A DNA stretch of 64,000 nt from Anabaena sp. UHCC 0187 (GCF_009712035.1 NZ_VILB01000014.1:150086-214085), one strand, 5' to 3'. Shown: positions 17,364 to 26,482, counted from the first letter of the stretch. The notes: a model not told the origin generated them from the letters alone. Made by a program: numbers and translations.

Positions 17364-17685
17364 TTTGATTGCGGTGAACCTTACTTATCTATTAATAAAT
17401 CGAAATTTTATCTATGTCTACCAGTAAATACACGAATTCACAAACTCTTTAAAAAAGTTAGCTCTTGGTAATTTCCGCATAACACTACCTTAAAGCCGTC
17501 ACTGTATAGGTTGTACCCGGTTCTTGAATCCAAATCCCTGTTTGACAAATATATTTTTTTCGTAAAGCTAGACAAAAGCCTAGTACCCCAGGACAGAATT
17601 CAAAATTCAAAATGAATATGGTATGAGGTTTTCAGGAATTTTTAAGGGTTACTTAACTGCCACCGTTGTTTACTAGTTAATTAAT
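17364..17685. other. Intergenic region with divergent promoters
   Basis: This region separates the minus-strand PEP-CTERM gene from the plus-strand HAD phosphatase gene and must hold both promoters. I see no RNA gene, repeat array or clear regulator site. Confidence 0.4.
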
Positions 17686-17739
17686 TTGTTACTTACATCA
17701 AGTAAGATTATTAAAAAAAATAACCTGTCTAGCTTTTTT

Positions 17740-18627
17740 ATGACTCTTGCATCTAGAAAATTTATGACACCATTAGAGAATTATTTAAGGTCAACCGATT
17801 ATCAGCCGGAAAATATTAAACTGTTAGTCTTAGATATAGATGGGACTATTGCTGGACAATCCAATACTCTCAGTAATCCGGTGAAGGAAGTTATTGCTGC
17901 GGTACAAGCCAAGGGAATTCAAGTAGCTATAGCAACGGGGAGGATGTATTGTTCAGCTTTGCGGTTTCATCAAGAAATTGGCTCTATGCTGCCTTTAGTA
18001 GCCTATCAGGGAGCTTGGATTCAAGATCCTCACAGTCACAAAATTCACCGTCATTTACCTGTATCTAGGGAAATTGCCCAACAGCTACTAGAATACTTTG
18101 AACAGCCAGATTTGCGATCGCTTCTCTCTGTTCATTTTTACATCAATGATCAACTGTATGTGCGGGAAATCACTCAAGAAACCCAAAGTTATCAACAACG
18201 CTGTGGTGTGACTCCTATTCCCGTTGGTGATTTACGTCAATTATTAGATCATGAACCGACTAAAATTTTAGCTTTGTGTGATGACGCAAATTTAATTCAA
18301 CAACTTTTGGCTAATTTACGCCGCATATATAACCCCACAGAGTTATATCTAACAACATCTGTTGCGACTTTCTTAGAAGCAGCTAATACTCATGTTAACA
18401 AAGGCAATGCTGTCCGTTATCTAGCTGAAGAAATACTAGGCTTAGAAAGTCATAATGTGATGACTATTGGTGATAATTTCAATGATGTGGAAATGCTGGG
18501 CTATGCTGGCATTAGTGTAGCAATGGGTGACGCACCACCAGAAGTACAAGCGATCGCCCATTGGGTAGCACCTAGTGTAGAGTTAGATGGTGCGGCAGTA
18601 GCCATGGAAAAATTCTTGCTTTCTTAG
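17740..18627 (+). CDS. Cof-type HAD-superfamily hydrolase
   Basis: A 295-residue haloacid-dehalogenase phosphatase of the Cof (IIB) type. Motif I is LVLDIDGTIAG, motif II the ATGRMY loop, and motifs III/IV are the K-G-N-A segment and GDNFNDVEMLGYAG. A large alpha/beta cap lies between motifs II and III. Such enzymes dephosphorylate sugar phosphates, flavin precursors or similar metabolites; the substrate here is unknown. Start candidates are the ATGs at 17740 and 17764. An upstream TTG is less likely. Confidence 0.9.
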   Translation: MTLASRKFMTPLENYLRSTDYQPENIKLLVLDIDGTIAGQSNTLSNPVKEVIAAVQAKGIQVAIATGRMYCSALRFHQEIGSMLPLVAYQGAWIQDPHSHKIHRHLPVSREIAQQLLEYFEQPDLRSLLSVHFYINDQLYVREITQETQSYQQRCGVTPIPVGDLRQLLDHEPTKILALCDDANLIQQLLANLRRIYNPTELYLTTSVATFLEAANTHVNKGNAVRYLAEEILGLESHNVMTIGDNFNDVEMLGYAGISVAMGDAPPEVQAIAHWVAPSVELDGAAVAMEKFLLS

Positions 18628-18647
18628 ATAATTTGACCATACACATC

Positions 18648-18694
18648 AAAAAAGACACCGACGACTGGCCGTGTTTCGTCTCGGTGTCTTTTTT
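18648..18694 (+). terminator. Strong intrinsic terminator after the HAD hydrolase
   Basis: A perfect 14 bp inverted repeat (AAAAAAGACACCGA at 18648-18661 and its complement at 18681-18694) ends in a run of six T. It lies 20 bp after the stop codon. It has the A-tract/stem/T-tract symmetry of a bidirectional terminator. Confidence 0.85.
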
Positions 18695-18779
18695 GGTTCG
18701 CTCCTCACACACCTGCAAGTTTAGCCGGGGATATTTTTTTTGTCAATATATTTGCTCAAAGTTTTTGTAAAGTTCCTAT

Positions 18780-18812
18780 AGATCCCCGACTTCTTTGAGA
18801 AGTCGGGGATCT
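18780..18812. repeat. Perfect 15 bp palindromic hairpin (GATCCCCGACTTCTT type)
   Basis: AGATCCCCGACTTCT at 18780-18794 and its perfect complement at 18798-18812 flank a three-base loop. Hairpins of this sequence are widespread in Nostocales intergenic DNA. It ends three bases before the minus-strand DALR-domain gene, so it may also act as its terminator. Confidence 0.85.
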
Positions 18813-18814
18813 AG

Positions 18815-19690
18815 TTAAAGTTCTACAGGTGCAACAATCCCCAATTTGCCTTCTAACACCCACCTTAAAACCAACTGAGTCGCTATTAGCAATCCCAATC
18901 TAGCTTGGGCTAATTCTGGATCATGAATTTTCACTTCCCCCCAAATCCGACAATTACACCAAAATCTCTCAACAGCTTGACTTAAGTTGCCAGCAGCTTT
19001 TTCCCAGTTGATAGTGCTACTACTATGAGCAAAAACTAAATCGTCTACCACTTTGACTAATTGATGAATAAGAAAACTCTCATCAGCGTGATTAAGGCAA
19101 AGTTTTTGATTATTATTAAGCCAAGGTATAGATTTGACGGATATAAAACTTTTAATACTTGTCCTCTGAAGTTCAATTAATCCTTCCTGGTGTCCTAGGA
19201 GTAATAAAGAACAACAGCGGGCATGAGCGTGTTGAATTGTAAAGATTTTTAATGAACTTGTTAATTGGTAATTGGGAACAGAAATTTTTATTCTCTCCTG
19301 TTCACTTTGTCCCAGTCTCCAGTCCCCATTTTCCCTGACAGTGAGATCATGTAACCAAGCCGCTAAGGTAGAGTCAACGAGTTCTATATGAATCTCTCCA
19401 GGGGGAACTACTTTAACCCTAAACAAACTATCACTGTTCTGAGATAAATGTACAGCTATAGCCTGGGCAATTTCCATCGTGGGTGAATTCTGAGATTTTG
19501 ATATGCCCATAGCCATCCCAGAAATATATAAAATTTTCTGATTATATCCTCCTTGATAGAGAGGAACTTTTCTACTTTCTATGCCTGTAATTTCCTCATT
19601 ATAAGTAAAAAGACTGAAAGCAGAAGTCAAATATTTGGTTACTAGCTGTTTAATTGCTTTGTTTTCACTAAAAAGTAGCCTATTACACAC
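18815..19690 (-). CDS. DALR anticodon-binding-domain protein (ArgS C-terminal homologue)
   Basis: A 291-residue protein that resembles the C-terminal DALR anticodon-binding domain of arginyl-tRNA synthetase. The last 90 residues show the helical pattern with LSQAVERFWCNCRIWGE and ARLGLLIATQLVLRWVLEGKLGI. There is no HIGH or KMSKS motif, so it is not an active synthetase. Free-standing versions are conserved in cyanobacteria and their role is unknown. The start is a GTG at 19688-19690. Confidence 0.75.
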   Translation of the reverse strand: MCNRLLFSENKAIKQLVTKYLTSAFSLFTYNEEITGIESRKVPLYQGGYNQKILYISGMAMGISKSQNSPTMEIAQAIAVHLSQNSDSLFRVKVVPPGEIHIELVDSTLAAWLHDLTVRENGDWRLGQSEQERIKISVPNYQLTSSLKIFTIQHAHARCCSLLLLGHQEGLIELQRTSIKSFISVKSIPWLNNNQKLCLNHADESFLIHQLVKVVDDLVFAHSSSTINWEKAAGNLSQAVERFWCNCRIWGEVKIHDPELAQARLGLLIATQLVLRWVLEGKLGIVAPVEL

Positions 19691-19817
19691 GTATTTATTA
19701 GATGAAATTTATGGAGTGCATCATTTTATCCTGTTCCATCTACCTTGAGATAGAAGTTTAGTCTATGTAAAGAAAAATGAGAGTAGGATAAAATTTGATG
19801 AATAATGTATAAAAGAT

Positions 19818-19835
19818 GGGTAAACTTTACTACCC
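19818..19835 (+). promoter_or_regulatory. NtcA-type binding site upstream of devH
   Basis: The consensus GTA-N8-TAC is matched exactly (GTA at 19820-19822, TAC at 19831-19833), with flanking GG/CC that extend the palindrome. A TATAAG sequence begins 20 bases downstream and could serve as the -10 element. The start codon follows about 170 bp later. NtcA control of devH is inferred from this site alone. Confidence 0.55.
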
Positions 19836-20001
19836 TCGTTGTACAGTAGGAAGTATAAGAAAAAAATAGAGAGCAATTTAGCTTTCTATCCCATTGGAGG
19901 GCTGGCGCTGTTAGGCGTTAAGCCTACCCCGTTAACACAAAGACACTCCTTGCACTTTTCTTATAACGTCTTTGTTTTCAGCCAAACGCTCTTTGTTACC
20001 T

Positions 20002-20721
20002 ATGCAATCTCCATCATCCTTTTCCGAAGCTTCACGTCCTTTCTTAACTTGGCAACGTATTCTTGACTGGGCCCAAGAACACTACCGCTGCCGCACCTTC
20101 AGTAAAGATGAGCGGATTCCAGCTAGACCTGGCTTGCTCTATTTAGTGCAAAGAGGTGCTATCCGCATGGTAGGAACTGCCCAAGTCAGCGCTACCGCTA
20201 GTCAGTTAACATCTAGACGAATTAACAGAACTCCAGAAGAAGCCTTCTTAGGTTTTGTAGGAGCAGGACAACCTTTTGAAATTGTTGCTCAATCTCCATT
20301 CACACTCCAGTCCTACGCCCACGTTGACCAAACAGCCGTCCTGTGGATGTACTGGCATGACCTAGACAACTGGCCTCACTTCCGCCGTGAAGTCATGGAT
20401 GCTTTTAGATATCAGCATCAGCGCAAGTTGCTCTGGTTGAGTGCTTTGGGACAACGACGCACAATTGACAGACTCTTAGGATTTCTCACCTTGTTGATTG
20501 AGGAATATGGAGAGCCTTCCATGAGCGAAACTGATCCTGATGTCATTCGTGGTTATTGCTTACCTTTTCCCCTTACCCATGCCCAAATTGGCAGCGCCAT
20601 TGGTTCAACCCGTGTTACTGTCACTCGTTTAATGGGTAAATTACGTCAACGTGGCTTAATCCTTACCCAAGGAGATAATCTGATTTGCTTACCCGCAGAA
20701 TCTATCAATAGAGTCAGCTAA
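20002..20721 (+). CDS. devH: Crp/Fnr-family transcriptional regulator, DevH type
   Basis: A 239-residue Crp-family regulator. A cupin-like effector domain fills about residues 10-150. A C-terminal winged helix-turn-helix contains LTHAQIGSAIGSTRVTVTRLMGKLRQRG, the recognition helix shared with NtcA. It is not NtcA itself: the effector domain and N-terminus differ. The gene order DALR protein, regulator, RbcR, NnrU, then ndhF matches my memory of the devH region of Anabaena PCC 7120. DevH is needed for the heterocyst glycolipid layer. The ATG at 20002 is used; an upstream TTG is unlikely. An exact NtcA-type site precedes the gene. Confidence 0.78.
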   Translation: MQSPSSFSEASRPFLTWQRILDWAQEHYRCRTFSKDERIPARPGLLYLVQRGAIRMVGTAQVSATASQLTSRRINRTPEEAFLGFVGAGQPFEIVAQSPFTLQSYAHVDQTAVLWMYWHDLDNWPHFRREVMDAFRYQHQRKLLWLSALGQRRTIDRLLGFLTLLIEEYGEPSMSETDPDVIRGYCLPFPLTHAQIGSAIGSTRVTVTRLMGKLRQRGLILTQGDNLICLPAESINRVS

Positions 20722-20805
20722 GACGTAGTGCAAATTTCTTATGAGCAGCAGATTGATAAATGTTGACTGAGAGCTTGCCACTCTCGGACACACCAATGGC
20801 AGGTA

Positions 20806-21042
20806 TCAGTGGATTCTGACTAACCCAAATTGGGTAATTAGTTCCTGAGCCTGCTCCTCATTTTCACTAATCTGTTTGACCACCACAAACAGATTTCGGG
20901 TAATCGGGTATGAAATTAAAATGTCTTGGACAAAAAGTTCTATAGTGCCTTCATCATGAATGGGGCATTCATAACGCTGGATCGGCAAATTGGGGCCACC
21001 CACCTGGTTCCAATTATTGGTCTTGCCTGTATAAAGAGACTT
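20806..21042 (-). CDS. Small hypothetical protein, start unclear
   Basis: Protein-like sequence runs from an in-frame TAG at 21043-21045 down to a stop at 20806. The first usable start is a GTG at 21001-21003, giving 65 residues, but the sequence upstream of it (SLYTGKTNNWNQ) also reads like real protein. Either the gene starts at a non-standard codon or its 5' end has been broken by the TAG. No domain is recognised. It lies convergent to devH. Confidence 0.42.
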   Translation of the reverse strand, partial: KSLYTGKTNNWNQVGGPNLPIQRYECPIHDEGTIELFVQDILISYPITRNLFVVVKQISENEEQAQELITQFGLVRIH

Positions 21043-21131
21043 CTACGGCTCTACTCTCAATTTGAGAAGACCATGAATTTTGTATCTCACTCAAGTGCAT
21101 ACTCACTATAATTTGTAAATATTTTTTAAAT

Positions 21132-21165
21132 AAGTTCAGATTGGCATTGCTGCTGATCTGAACTT
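21132..21165. terminator. Hairpin (AAGTTCAGAT / ATCTGAACTT)
   Basis: A perfect 10 bp inverted repeat with a 14-base loop lies between the small hypothetical gene and the LysR gene. It is AT-rich on both sides. It may be a weak terminator or a small repeat. The rest of 21166-21465 holds CCCTCCCTGACCCTCCCC-type repetitive sequence and no gene. Confidence 0.5.
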
Positions 21166-21465
21166 GATTTATTTGGACTTATACTGCAAACGGTTCATAG
21201 TTTAACCAAATATAGAACCCCTCTGGTAAACCTCTCCCCGCACCCCTCCCTGACCCTCCCCTACACCTACAAGGGAGGGAAAAGGAGCAGCTTTTATGAT
21301 TGGAGAAGCTTTGAACTTGTTCTTGGTATTATAAAAAAGTCCAGATTTTAGCCGTTTTGAGTATAATGTCACGCTTTTTTACTAGGGGTGCTATTTTTTC
21401 AGAATTGGCTCAAAGTCATTAGCAATTTATGGTTAACTAATGACTTTTGACTGATGACAAAGTAT

Positions 21466-22482
21466 TTAACTAGCATCAGAAGCATTAGGTGTTGCTATAT
21501 CTAATATATCATTTATCACTAAGTTCATTTGTGATATTTTTAACATATCTTGAGTCCAACCAGGGTTAGCAAACTGAGGTAAAATTTCTCGGCTAAAGGC
21601 TTCTGCTGCCTTGGATCTATAGCGATTAGGGTTGAATATTAGCCAGAGTGTGCGCTTGACGACAACTCCTTCGATGGGGGTACGATGAAGGACACCCATT
21701 TGCAATTCTTTAGCGATCGCTGAAGTAGAAACAAAGGCAGCACCTAAGCCAGATTGGACAGCGTTTTTAATAGCTTCTATGGAATTTAGTTCCATTTCAA
21801 ACTTAAACCGCCTAGTGTCAATATCACAACGGGCTAAAACCTGATCAATAACTTTGCGGATAGTTGATTGGGAGTCAAGAGCAATGAATTGTAATTTATA
21901 TAGGTCTTCTTTTTGGATAGTTTCTAATTTGGCAAAGGGATGGGATATGGGTAAGATAAGTGCCAATTCATCTTCAGCATAGGGAACAGTTTCTAAAGAT
22001 TCCCCTAATTCTGTGGGAATTTCTCCACCAATAATCGCCAGATCAACCTGACCATTAGATACACTCCAAGCCGTGCGCCGGGTGGAATGGACGTGTAATT
22101 GCACGGCTACTTCTGGATATTTTTGGCGAAATAAGCCGATCATTTTCGGCAAAAGATAAGTTCCGGTGGTTTGGGAAGCACCAACAATTAATGTCCCTCC
22201 TTGGAGATTTTGCAGATCTTCAATTGCGCGGCAGGTTTCCTGACACAAACTGAGGATTTTGTCTCCATAGTTGAGCAGTAAATGTCCAGCTTCAGTTAAT
22301 TGAGCGCGACGGCCGCCTCTATCAAATAGGGGAACATCCAGTTGCCGTTCCAGGTTTTGAACTTGCAAACTGACAGCGGGTTGGGAGACATACAGACTAT
22401 CAGCCGCCCGCTTGAAACTCCCTTCTTGGGCGATCGCTTTGAGAATTCGTAACTGATCTAAAGTAAAAGGAAGGTCAGACAT
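21466..22482 (-). CDS. rbcR: LysR-family regulator RbcR (Ycf30 type)
   Basis: A 338-residue LysR-type regulator: N-terminal helix-turn-helix ([34 protein letters not shown]), then a periplasmic-binding-like effector domain from about residue 95. The sequence is typical of cyanobacterial and plastid RbcR/Ycf30, the regulators of Rubisco and carbon-concentrating genes. CmpR- and NdhR-type paralogues look similar, so the exact subgroup is inferred. It is divergent from the NnrU-family gene across a 224 bp spacer, where it may also act. Confidence 0.87.
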   Translation of the reverse strand: MSDLPFTLDQLRILKAIAQEGSFKRAADSLYVSQPAVSLQVQNLERQLDVPLFDRGGRRAQLTEAGHLLLNYGDKILSLCQETCRAIEDLQNLQGGTLIVGASQTTGTYLLPKMIGLFRQKYPEVAVQLHVHSTRRTAWSVSNGQVDLAIIGGEIPTELGESLETVPYAEDELALILPISHPFAKLETIQKEDLYKLQFIALDSQSTIRKVIDQVLARCDIDTRRFKFEMELNSIEAIKNAVQSGLGAAFVSTSAIAKELQMGVLHRTPIEGVVVKRTLWLIFNPNRYRSKAAEAFSREILPQFANPGWTQDMLKISQMNLVINDILDIATPNASDAS

Positions 22483-22706
22483 AAGACTTAACCCACAAAC
22501 TGGGATTCATGAGCAACTTTAAAAATAAATCAAAATGAATAGTTTGGTGACTAAGCATGATTTATGGCATTGTTAACATTTGAACAACTAACTAAAATAC
22601 TTACCACAACATCTTGACAAAATCTTCCTGTGTATCATCGGTTGAAAGTCAAGATGTTTACCAATAGTAGCTTCTTTGAATTTGAATTTTGAATTGAGTT
22701 GTATTT

Positions 22707-23423
22707 ATGATGCCCAATCCTTGGTTTACCTCCAGTCATTTTGTCATACTAGGGTTACAATTAGTTTTTGCGATCGCCCATAGCGGGGGGGCTGCTGTGC
22801 GTCCTTGGGCAGAAAAATACCTTGGACCGAGGCTTTATCGCATTATCTTTGCATTAATTAGCCTGCCTTTGGCTGTGATCTTAATTGCGTACTTTTTTAA
22901 TCACCGTTACGATGGCTGGCAACTTTGGCAGGTACAAGGTATACCAGGGGTGCAACCATTAGTTTGGGTACTATCAGCTATATCCTTTTTATTTTTATAT
23001 CCTGCTACCTTCAATCTACTAGAAATTGCGGCTATTCAAAAGCCCCAAGTTCATCTTTATGAAACAGGGATTATCCGTATTACCCGTCATCCCCAAATGG
23101 TAGGACAGGTTATTTGGTGTGTAGCCCATACCCTGTGGTTAGGGACTAGCTTCACTCTTGTTACCTCCATCGGTTTGGTACTACATCACCTATTTGGAGT
23201 ATGGCATGGCGATCGCCGTTTAAGTCAACGCTATGGAGAAGCTTTTGAGGTTGTCAAACAACGGACTTCGATTATCCCCTTTCAAGCGATTATTGATGGC
23301 CGTCAATCTTTGAACTGGCAAGAATTTCTCCGTCCTGCTTATTTAGGAGTTGCCATTTTTACTGGTCTATTATGGTGGTCGCACCCATTGTTATTAGTGG
23401 CAACAAGTAGGATAATGTGGTAG
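22707..23423 (+). CDS. NnrU-family membrane protein
   Basis: A 238-residue integral membrane protein with about six hydrophobic helices. The NnrU family signature ITRHPQMVGQVIWCVAH lies at about residues 126-142, with a second histidine-rich segment near HHLFGVWHGDRRL. The family includes zeta-carotene isomerase (Z-ISO), a heme enzyme, and denitrification-linked NnrU. In a cyanobacterium a carotenoid-isomerase role is possible but is not shown by the sequence. It is divergent from rbcR. Confidence 0.83.
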   Translation: MMPNPWFTSSHFVILGLQLVFAIAHSGGAAVRPWAEKYLGPRLYRIIFALISLPLAVILIAYFFNHRYDGWQLWQVQGIPGVQPLVWVLSAISFLFLYPATFNLLEIAAIQKPQVHLYETGIIRITRHPQMVGQVIWCVAHTLWLGTSFTLVTSIGLVLHHLFGVWHGDRRLSQRYGEAFEVVKQRTSIIPFQAIIDGRQSLNWQEFLRPAYLGVAIFTGLLWWSHPLLLVATSRIMW

Positions 23424-23885
23424 TTTAGTCTGATCCCCAAGATCAACAAAACATATAAATTTAATAAAACTTTATCCTGATCACTTGCTACCAAAACAAT
23501 GTACGATAAACTCAAACATATATCATTAGACTGTTTACCACTAGGATTGGGAAAAGAATTTATCCACCAGGCTCAACTGGGTTTTATGCCCATATACAAG
23601 AAGCAGCCATCTACCTTGGTCGAAACCGAAAATAAATAGCAATGTATAAGCTCTACTACTTTATTCCATAAAAAATTTAAAAGATTTAAAGAGTAGTAGT
23701 AGTCAATAGTAATCAGGATTTGAAATGGATAACAGCCAGCGCGAAATTCACGGTGGCTTTTTTGTCAGCAGGAAAACATTAAAATCCTCAGTCTAAAATT
23801 TAAAATCCAAAATGGTATAACCTACCAATTTGCTCCTGCTGACAGCTAATTTTGATATAAAAACCTTATAATCACAAGAGGCGTC
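23424..23885. other. Intergenic region with dispersed AAAATCC-type repeat
   Basis: This spacer contains a low-confidence small frame at 23499-23639. It also has a TTAAAATCCAAAATGG repeat near 23800, of a type seen again near 36570 and 40450. No RNA gene is recognised. Confidence 0.4.
23499..23639 (+). CDS. Possible 46-residue small protein
   Basis: An ATG-initiated frame encodes 46 residues including LDCLPLGLGKEFIHQAQLGF. The composition is protein-like, but there is no ribosome site and no recognised family. It could equally be a decayed gene fragment. Confidence 0.25.
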   Translation: MYDKLKHISLDCLPLGLGKEFIHQAQLGFMPIYKKQPSTLVETENK

Positions 23886-24272
23886 ATGGTGTTGTCGGTT
23901 AATGAACGGACATTTACTCAAGAAGTTTTAGAATCTCCAGTTCCCGTTTTGGTTAATTTTGAAGCGCCCTGGTGTGGACTATGCCGCATCATTCACCCGC
24001 TGTTATTACAATTTCAGGCTCAATGTGGTGACGAACTTAAATTAGTGGGAGTCAACGCTGATCAAAATTTCAAGTTGTCTAATACCTATAGACTCAAATC
24101 ATTACCAACATTACTTTTGATAGAAAAAGGTATTGTTAAACAAAGGCTAGAAGGGTTTGGGGGTAGAGATGATTTCCGTTTAGCTTTAGAAACAATTAAA
24201 CTCACCTATACAAGTCTCGAAAAAATAGATATAGCAGAAGTCAGGAGTCAGGAGTCAGGAGTCAGAAGGTAA
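23886..24272 (+). CDS. Thioredoxin-family protein with WCGLC active site
   Basis: A 128-residue thioredoxin fold protein. The active site reads WCGLC instead of the usual WCGPC; the buried aspartate region and the cis-proline loop (LPTLLLI) are present. Replacing the central proline should raise the flexibility and shift the redox potential of the pair. The last eleven residues (VRSQESGVRR and one before) are encoded by an AGTCAGGAGTCAGGAGTCAG dispersed repeat, so the original C-terminus was probably shorter or different. It lies upstream of ndhF in the same orientation, separated by the beta-barrel gene. Confidence 0.88.
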   Translation: MVLSVNERTFTQEVLESPVPVLVNFEAPWCGLCRIIHPLLLQFQAQCGDELKLVGVNADQNFKLSNTYRLKSLPTLLLIEKGIVKQRLEGFGGRDDFRLALETIKLTYTSLEKIDIAEVRSQESGVRR

Positions 24273-24358
24273 GAGGCAGGGAGCAGAGGAGCAAGGAGCA
24301 GGGAGCAGGGAGCAGGGAGAAAGATTTTCCACTGACAACTGACAACTGACAACTGACC
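24236..24358. repeat. GGAGTCAG / GGGAGCA / CAACTGA tandem repeats
   Basis: Three short low-complexity tandem repeats follow each other: GTCAGGA units into the end of the thioredoxin gene, GCAGGGA units, then GACAACT units. Such strings are common in Nostocales spacers. Confidence 0.85.
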
Positions 24359-24460
24359 AAATCTAAAGCCATGCTTAAAACCCCATCCAAAGGTATCGGG
24401 TGGGGTATTTTATCCTTAAGGGTGTGTGTTCCAATTAACTGGAGGCTGGAGTAAGAAAAT
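24359..24460. repeat. Copy A of a duplicated intergenic segment (with terminator-like hairpin)
   Basis: About 100 bp here are nearly identical to 26732-26859, except for a block of about 22 bp present only in the second copy. Each copy starts with an ACCCCATCC...GGGTGGGGT hairpin followed by ATTTTATCC. Each ends with AACTGGAGGCTGGAGTAAG. The hairpin is placed to terminate the thioredoxin gene. The two copies bracket the beta-barrel gene. Confidence 0.88.
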
Positions 24461-24535
24461 GTCAAGTGTCTGAATCAGCATTTACAGGATGTAAGGATCT
24501 TCAGACGTTTGAGGATAGGGAATTTAGCGATGGTG

Positions 24536-26371
24536 TTAAATCCCCCAATTGATGCTGAGACCTACACTGGTGTTTGGTTCTCCTGTCAGTGTTCCCAAGC
24601 CACTCTGCCCAATTGCGTTAGTTGCAAAAATGTCAAATGCCAAAGCTGCATTTGGTAAAAAGCGCAAGCCAGCACTCCAAACATCTTTTCTGTTATCAAA
24701 AATAGGTGTATATTCTCCAATCAATTGCAGTTTATCGAAAAGAACTTGGTTAACGCCAAGACCCACGCCAAAGCGGGAAGTTTTACCAAACAATCCTACT
24801 TTGGGATTAATGGATATGGAAGTTTCAGGAGCAAGTTGGTAACTAATAGGAAACTCTGAATACAAAGTCCCTTTGATTGACCCATTTTGGGGAGTTGTCT
24901 CGCTGATTCCGGCCAATTTAAAACTGAGGGAAAGGGGATCACCCCGGAGTTGATCTAAAAATTTAAGTTTCATTGCACCGCCAATTTTGACCCCAGATCC
25001 AGGGATATCTTTAGCAGGAATGCGATCGCCAGCCCCAAATTGATCAACATTAAGTTCTAACTGCGAATCATTTGTCAAGCCATAAGCCAGGGCAAAACTG
25101 GAACTACCATTTGTACCCAGCCCTCCTCTAACTTGGAATTTACCGGTTGGTAGGGTGTTTGCGCTTGCAAGTGTAAAACCATCAAAAAGGAGCGTCTGAT
25201 CTCGATAGGAAAGTGGTGGTTGGAGGCGATTTTCAAAATTAGCTGCATAGCCTTGTCCGAAATCAATCACGTGCTTGAAGCGAATCCCCACCTGTAATTC
25301 ATCACCATCAGGAAGAAAGGCCAACAAGCCTGTGGTGGGCGTTGTACCATAACTGTTGGTAGCATAAATTTCTGTTCCCATTCTGGGATTGAGGGCGTAA
25401 TCTAAACCTACAGTCCACAGTAACTGCCGAGAGATAGAGCGATCTTTGGAATTAAACGTATTACCTCCTGGACCTAAAGCCGCTTGAATATTCCCAAACA
25501 AGTTCAATCTTTCAGAAGTTTGCCAGCTAAATCCTGTACCAATGTTGAAAAAAGTCCCAAAAAAGCTGGCTCCCTTAATTGTGTCAGGAAAGAAAGCAAC
25601 TCCAGGGGTAAGATGTAGTTGAAGAGTTCGAGATACTTTATAGGTAGTAGGAAACTGGACAGCACCTACTGGTCTAACTACAAAAAATTGGTTTTTGGAA
25701 CTGTTTGCTGGAGGATTGTCAAAAACCCCTGGAGTCGTAGATATGTGTAACAACTGAGCCGTACCCATGACACCAACAGCCCAACGGTCTTTATTAATTA
25801 ATCTATATTTTAACTTTGTTCCATAACTTACAGTTGTTAAATCACCACAATTCCCTTTAATTTTGCATTTTGCAAAATCGTCAAAAATATCGCCTGTAAA
25901 ACCTATTTGTAAGTTGTCTGTGACTCCCCAGTCAATATCAACTTGATAGGTTTGCAAACCCGTGCCTGTTATAGAACTATCCGTTGGTAGAACTTGCAGA
26001 AAACCGGCTTCCCCCTGAACTGCTCCTTTTCTTAGTTGGTTGGCTGTTTCCAAGTTATGCAGTTTGGTTGGCTGTTCTTGCAATGGGGAAAGGGGAACTT
26101 CTTTTTGTATGTCTTTGGTTGGATTATTAATAGGTAATGGCTGTTGTGGCTCTTGCTGTGCAACTGTTTCCGCAGAAAATACTAGGGGAACTTCTGGTTG
26201 TAAATCTCTAGCTTGATTACTAACTGGTGAAATCAAAATACTGGGTGGTACTGCAACTTCCTCTGGTATGGTTTTGATGTCAGAATCCTTCGGTGCTAAG
26301 TCGGATGCGTAACATACACGGGGAAAGGCGATAGTTAATAAGGTATAGGAAAGAATTTTGAGGATGTGCAT
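24536..26371 (-). CDS. Outer-membrane beta-barrel-like protein
   Basis: A 611-residue exported protein with an N-terminal signal peptide (LKILSYTLLTIAFPRVCYAS). A proline- and glutamine-rich linker of about 100 residues follows. Then come many alternating amphipathic strands ending in aromatic or hydrophobic residues, finishing with TSVGLSINWGI. This pattern indicates a transmembrane beta-barrel. No OMF, TonB-receptor or S-layer-homology motif is seen. It points against its neighbours thioredoxin and ndhF and is framed by the duplicated segment at 24359 and 26732, so it looks inserted. Its function is unknown. Confidence 0.72.
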   Translation of the reverse strand: MHILKILSYTLLTIAFPRVCYASDLAPKDSDIKTIPEEVAVPPSILISPVSNQARDLQPEVPLVFSAETVAQQEPQQPLPINNPTKDIQKEVPLSPLQEQPTKLHNLETANQLRKGAVQGEAGFLQVLPTDSSITGTGLQTYQVDIDWGVTDNLQIGFTGDIFDDFAKCKIKGNCGDLTTVSYGTKLKYRLINKDRWAVGVMGTAQLLHISTTPGVFDNPPANSSKNQFFVVRPVGAVQFPTTYKVSRTLQLHLTPGVAFFPDTIKGASFFGTFFNIGTGFSWQTSERLNLFGNIQAALGPGGNTFNSKDRSISRQLLWTVGLDYALNPRMGTEIYATNSYGTTPTTGLLAFLPDGDELQVGIRFKHVIDFGQGYAANFENRLQPPLSYRDQTLLFDGFTLASANTLPTGKFQVRGGLGTNGSSSFALAYGLTNDSQLELNVDQFGAGDRIPAKDIPGSGVKIGGAMKLKFLDQLRGDPLSLSFKLAGISETTPQNGSIKGTLYSEFPISYQLAPETSISINPKVGLFGKTSRFGVGLGVNQVLFDKLQLIGEYTPIFDNRKDVWSAGLRFLPNAALAFDIFATNAIGQSGLGTLTGEPNTSVGLSINWGI

Positions 26372-26430
26372 ATTTATTTTTTTATTGTGTAATCATCGAG
26401 AAAATTATACAATAGACATCCCCAAAATTT

Positions 26431-26482
26431 GACACCAAAGACAAAAATAATTGTAATATTTTTAACTTTGGTGTCGAGTTTT
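26431..26482 (+). terminator. Intrinsic-terminator-like hairpin with no obvious upstream gene
   Basis: GACACCAAAG at 26431-26440 pairs with CTTTGGTGTC at 26466-26475, with an inner AAAAATA/TATTTTT pair, and is followed by GAGTTTTTTG. On the plus strand this looks like a terminator, yet only the start of the opposite-strand beta-barrel gene lies beside it. It may be left from an earlier gene order. Confidence 0.6.

Noticed and set aside
18648-18812. Possible insertion-sequence ends (two perfect inverted repeats)
   Set aside because: Each is a compact hairpin of its own; the two arms are not related and no transposase lies between.
20002-20721. Annotation as NtcA
   Set aside because: Only the recognition helix resembles NtcA. 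The N-terminal and effector regions differ and the protein is longer.
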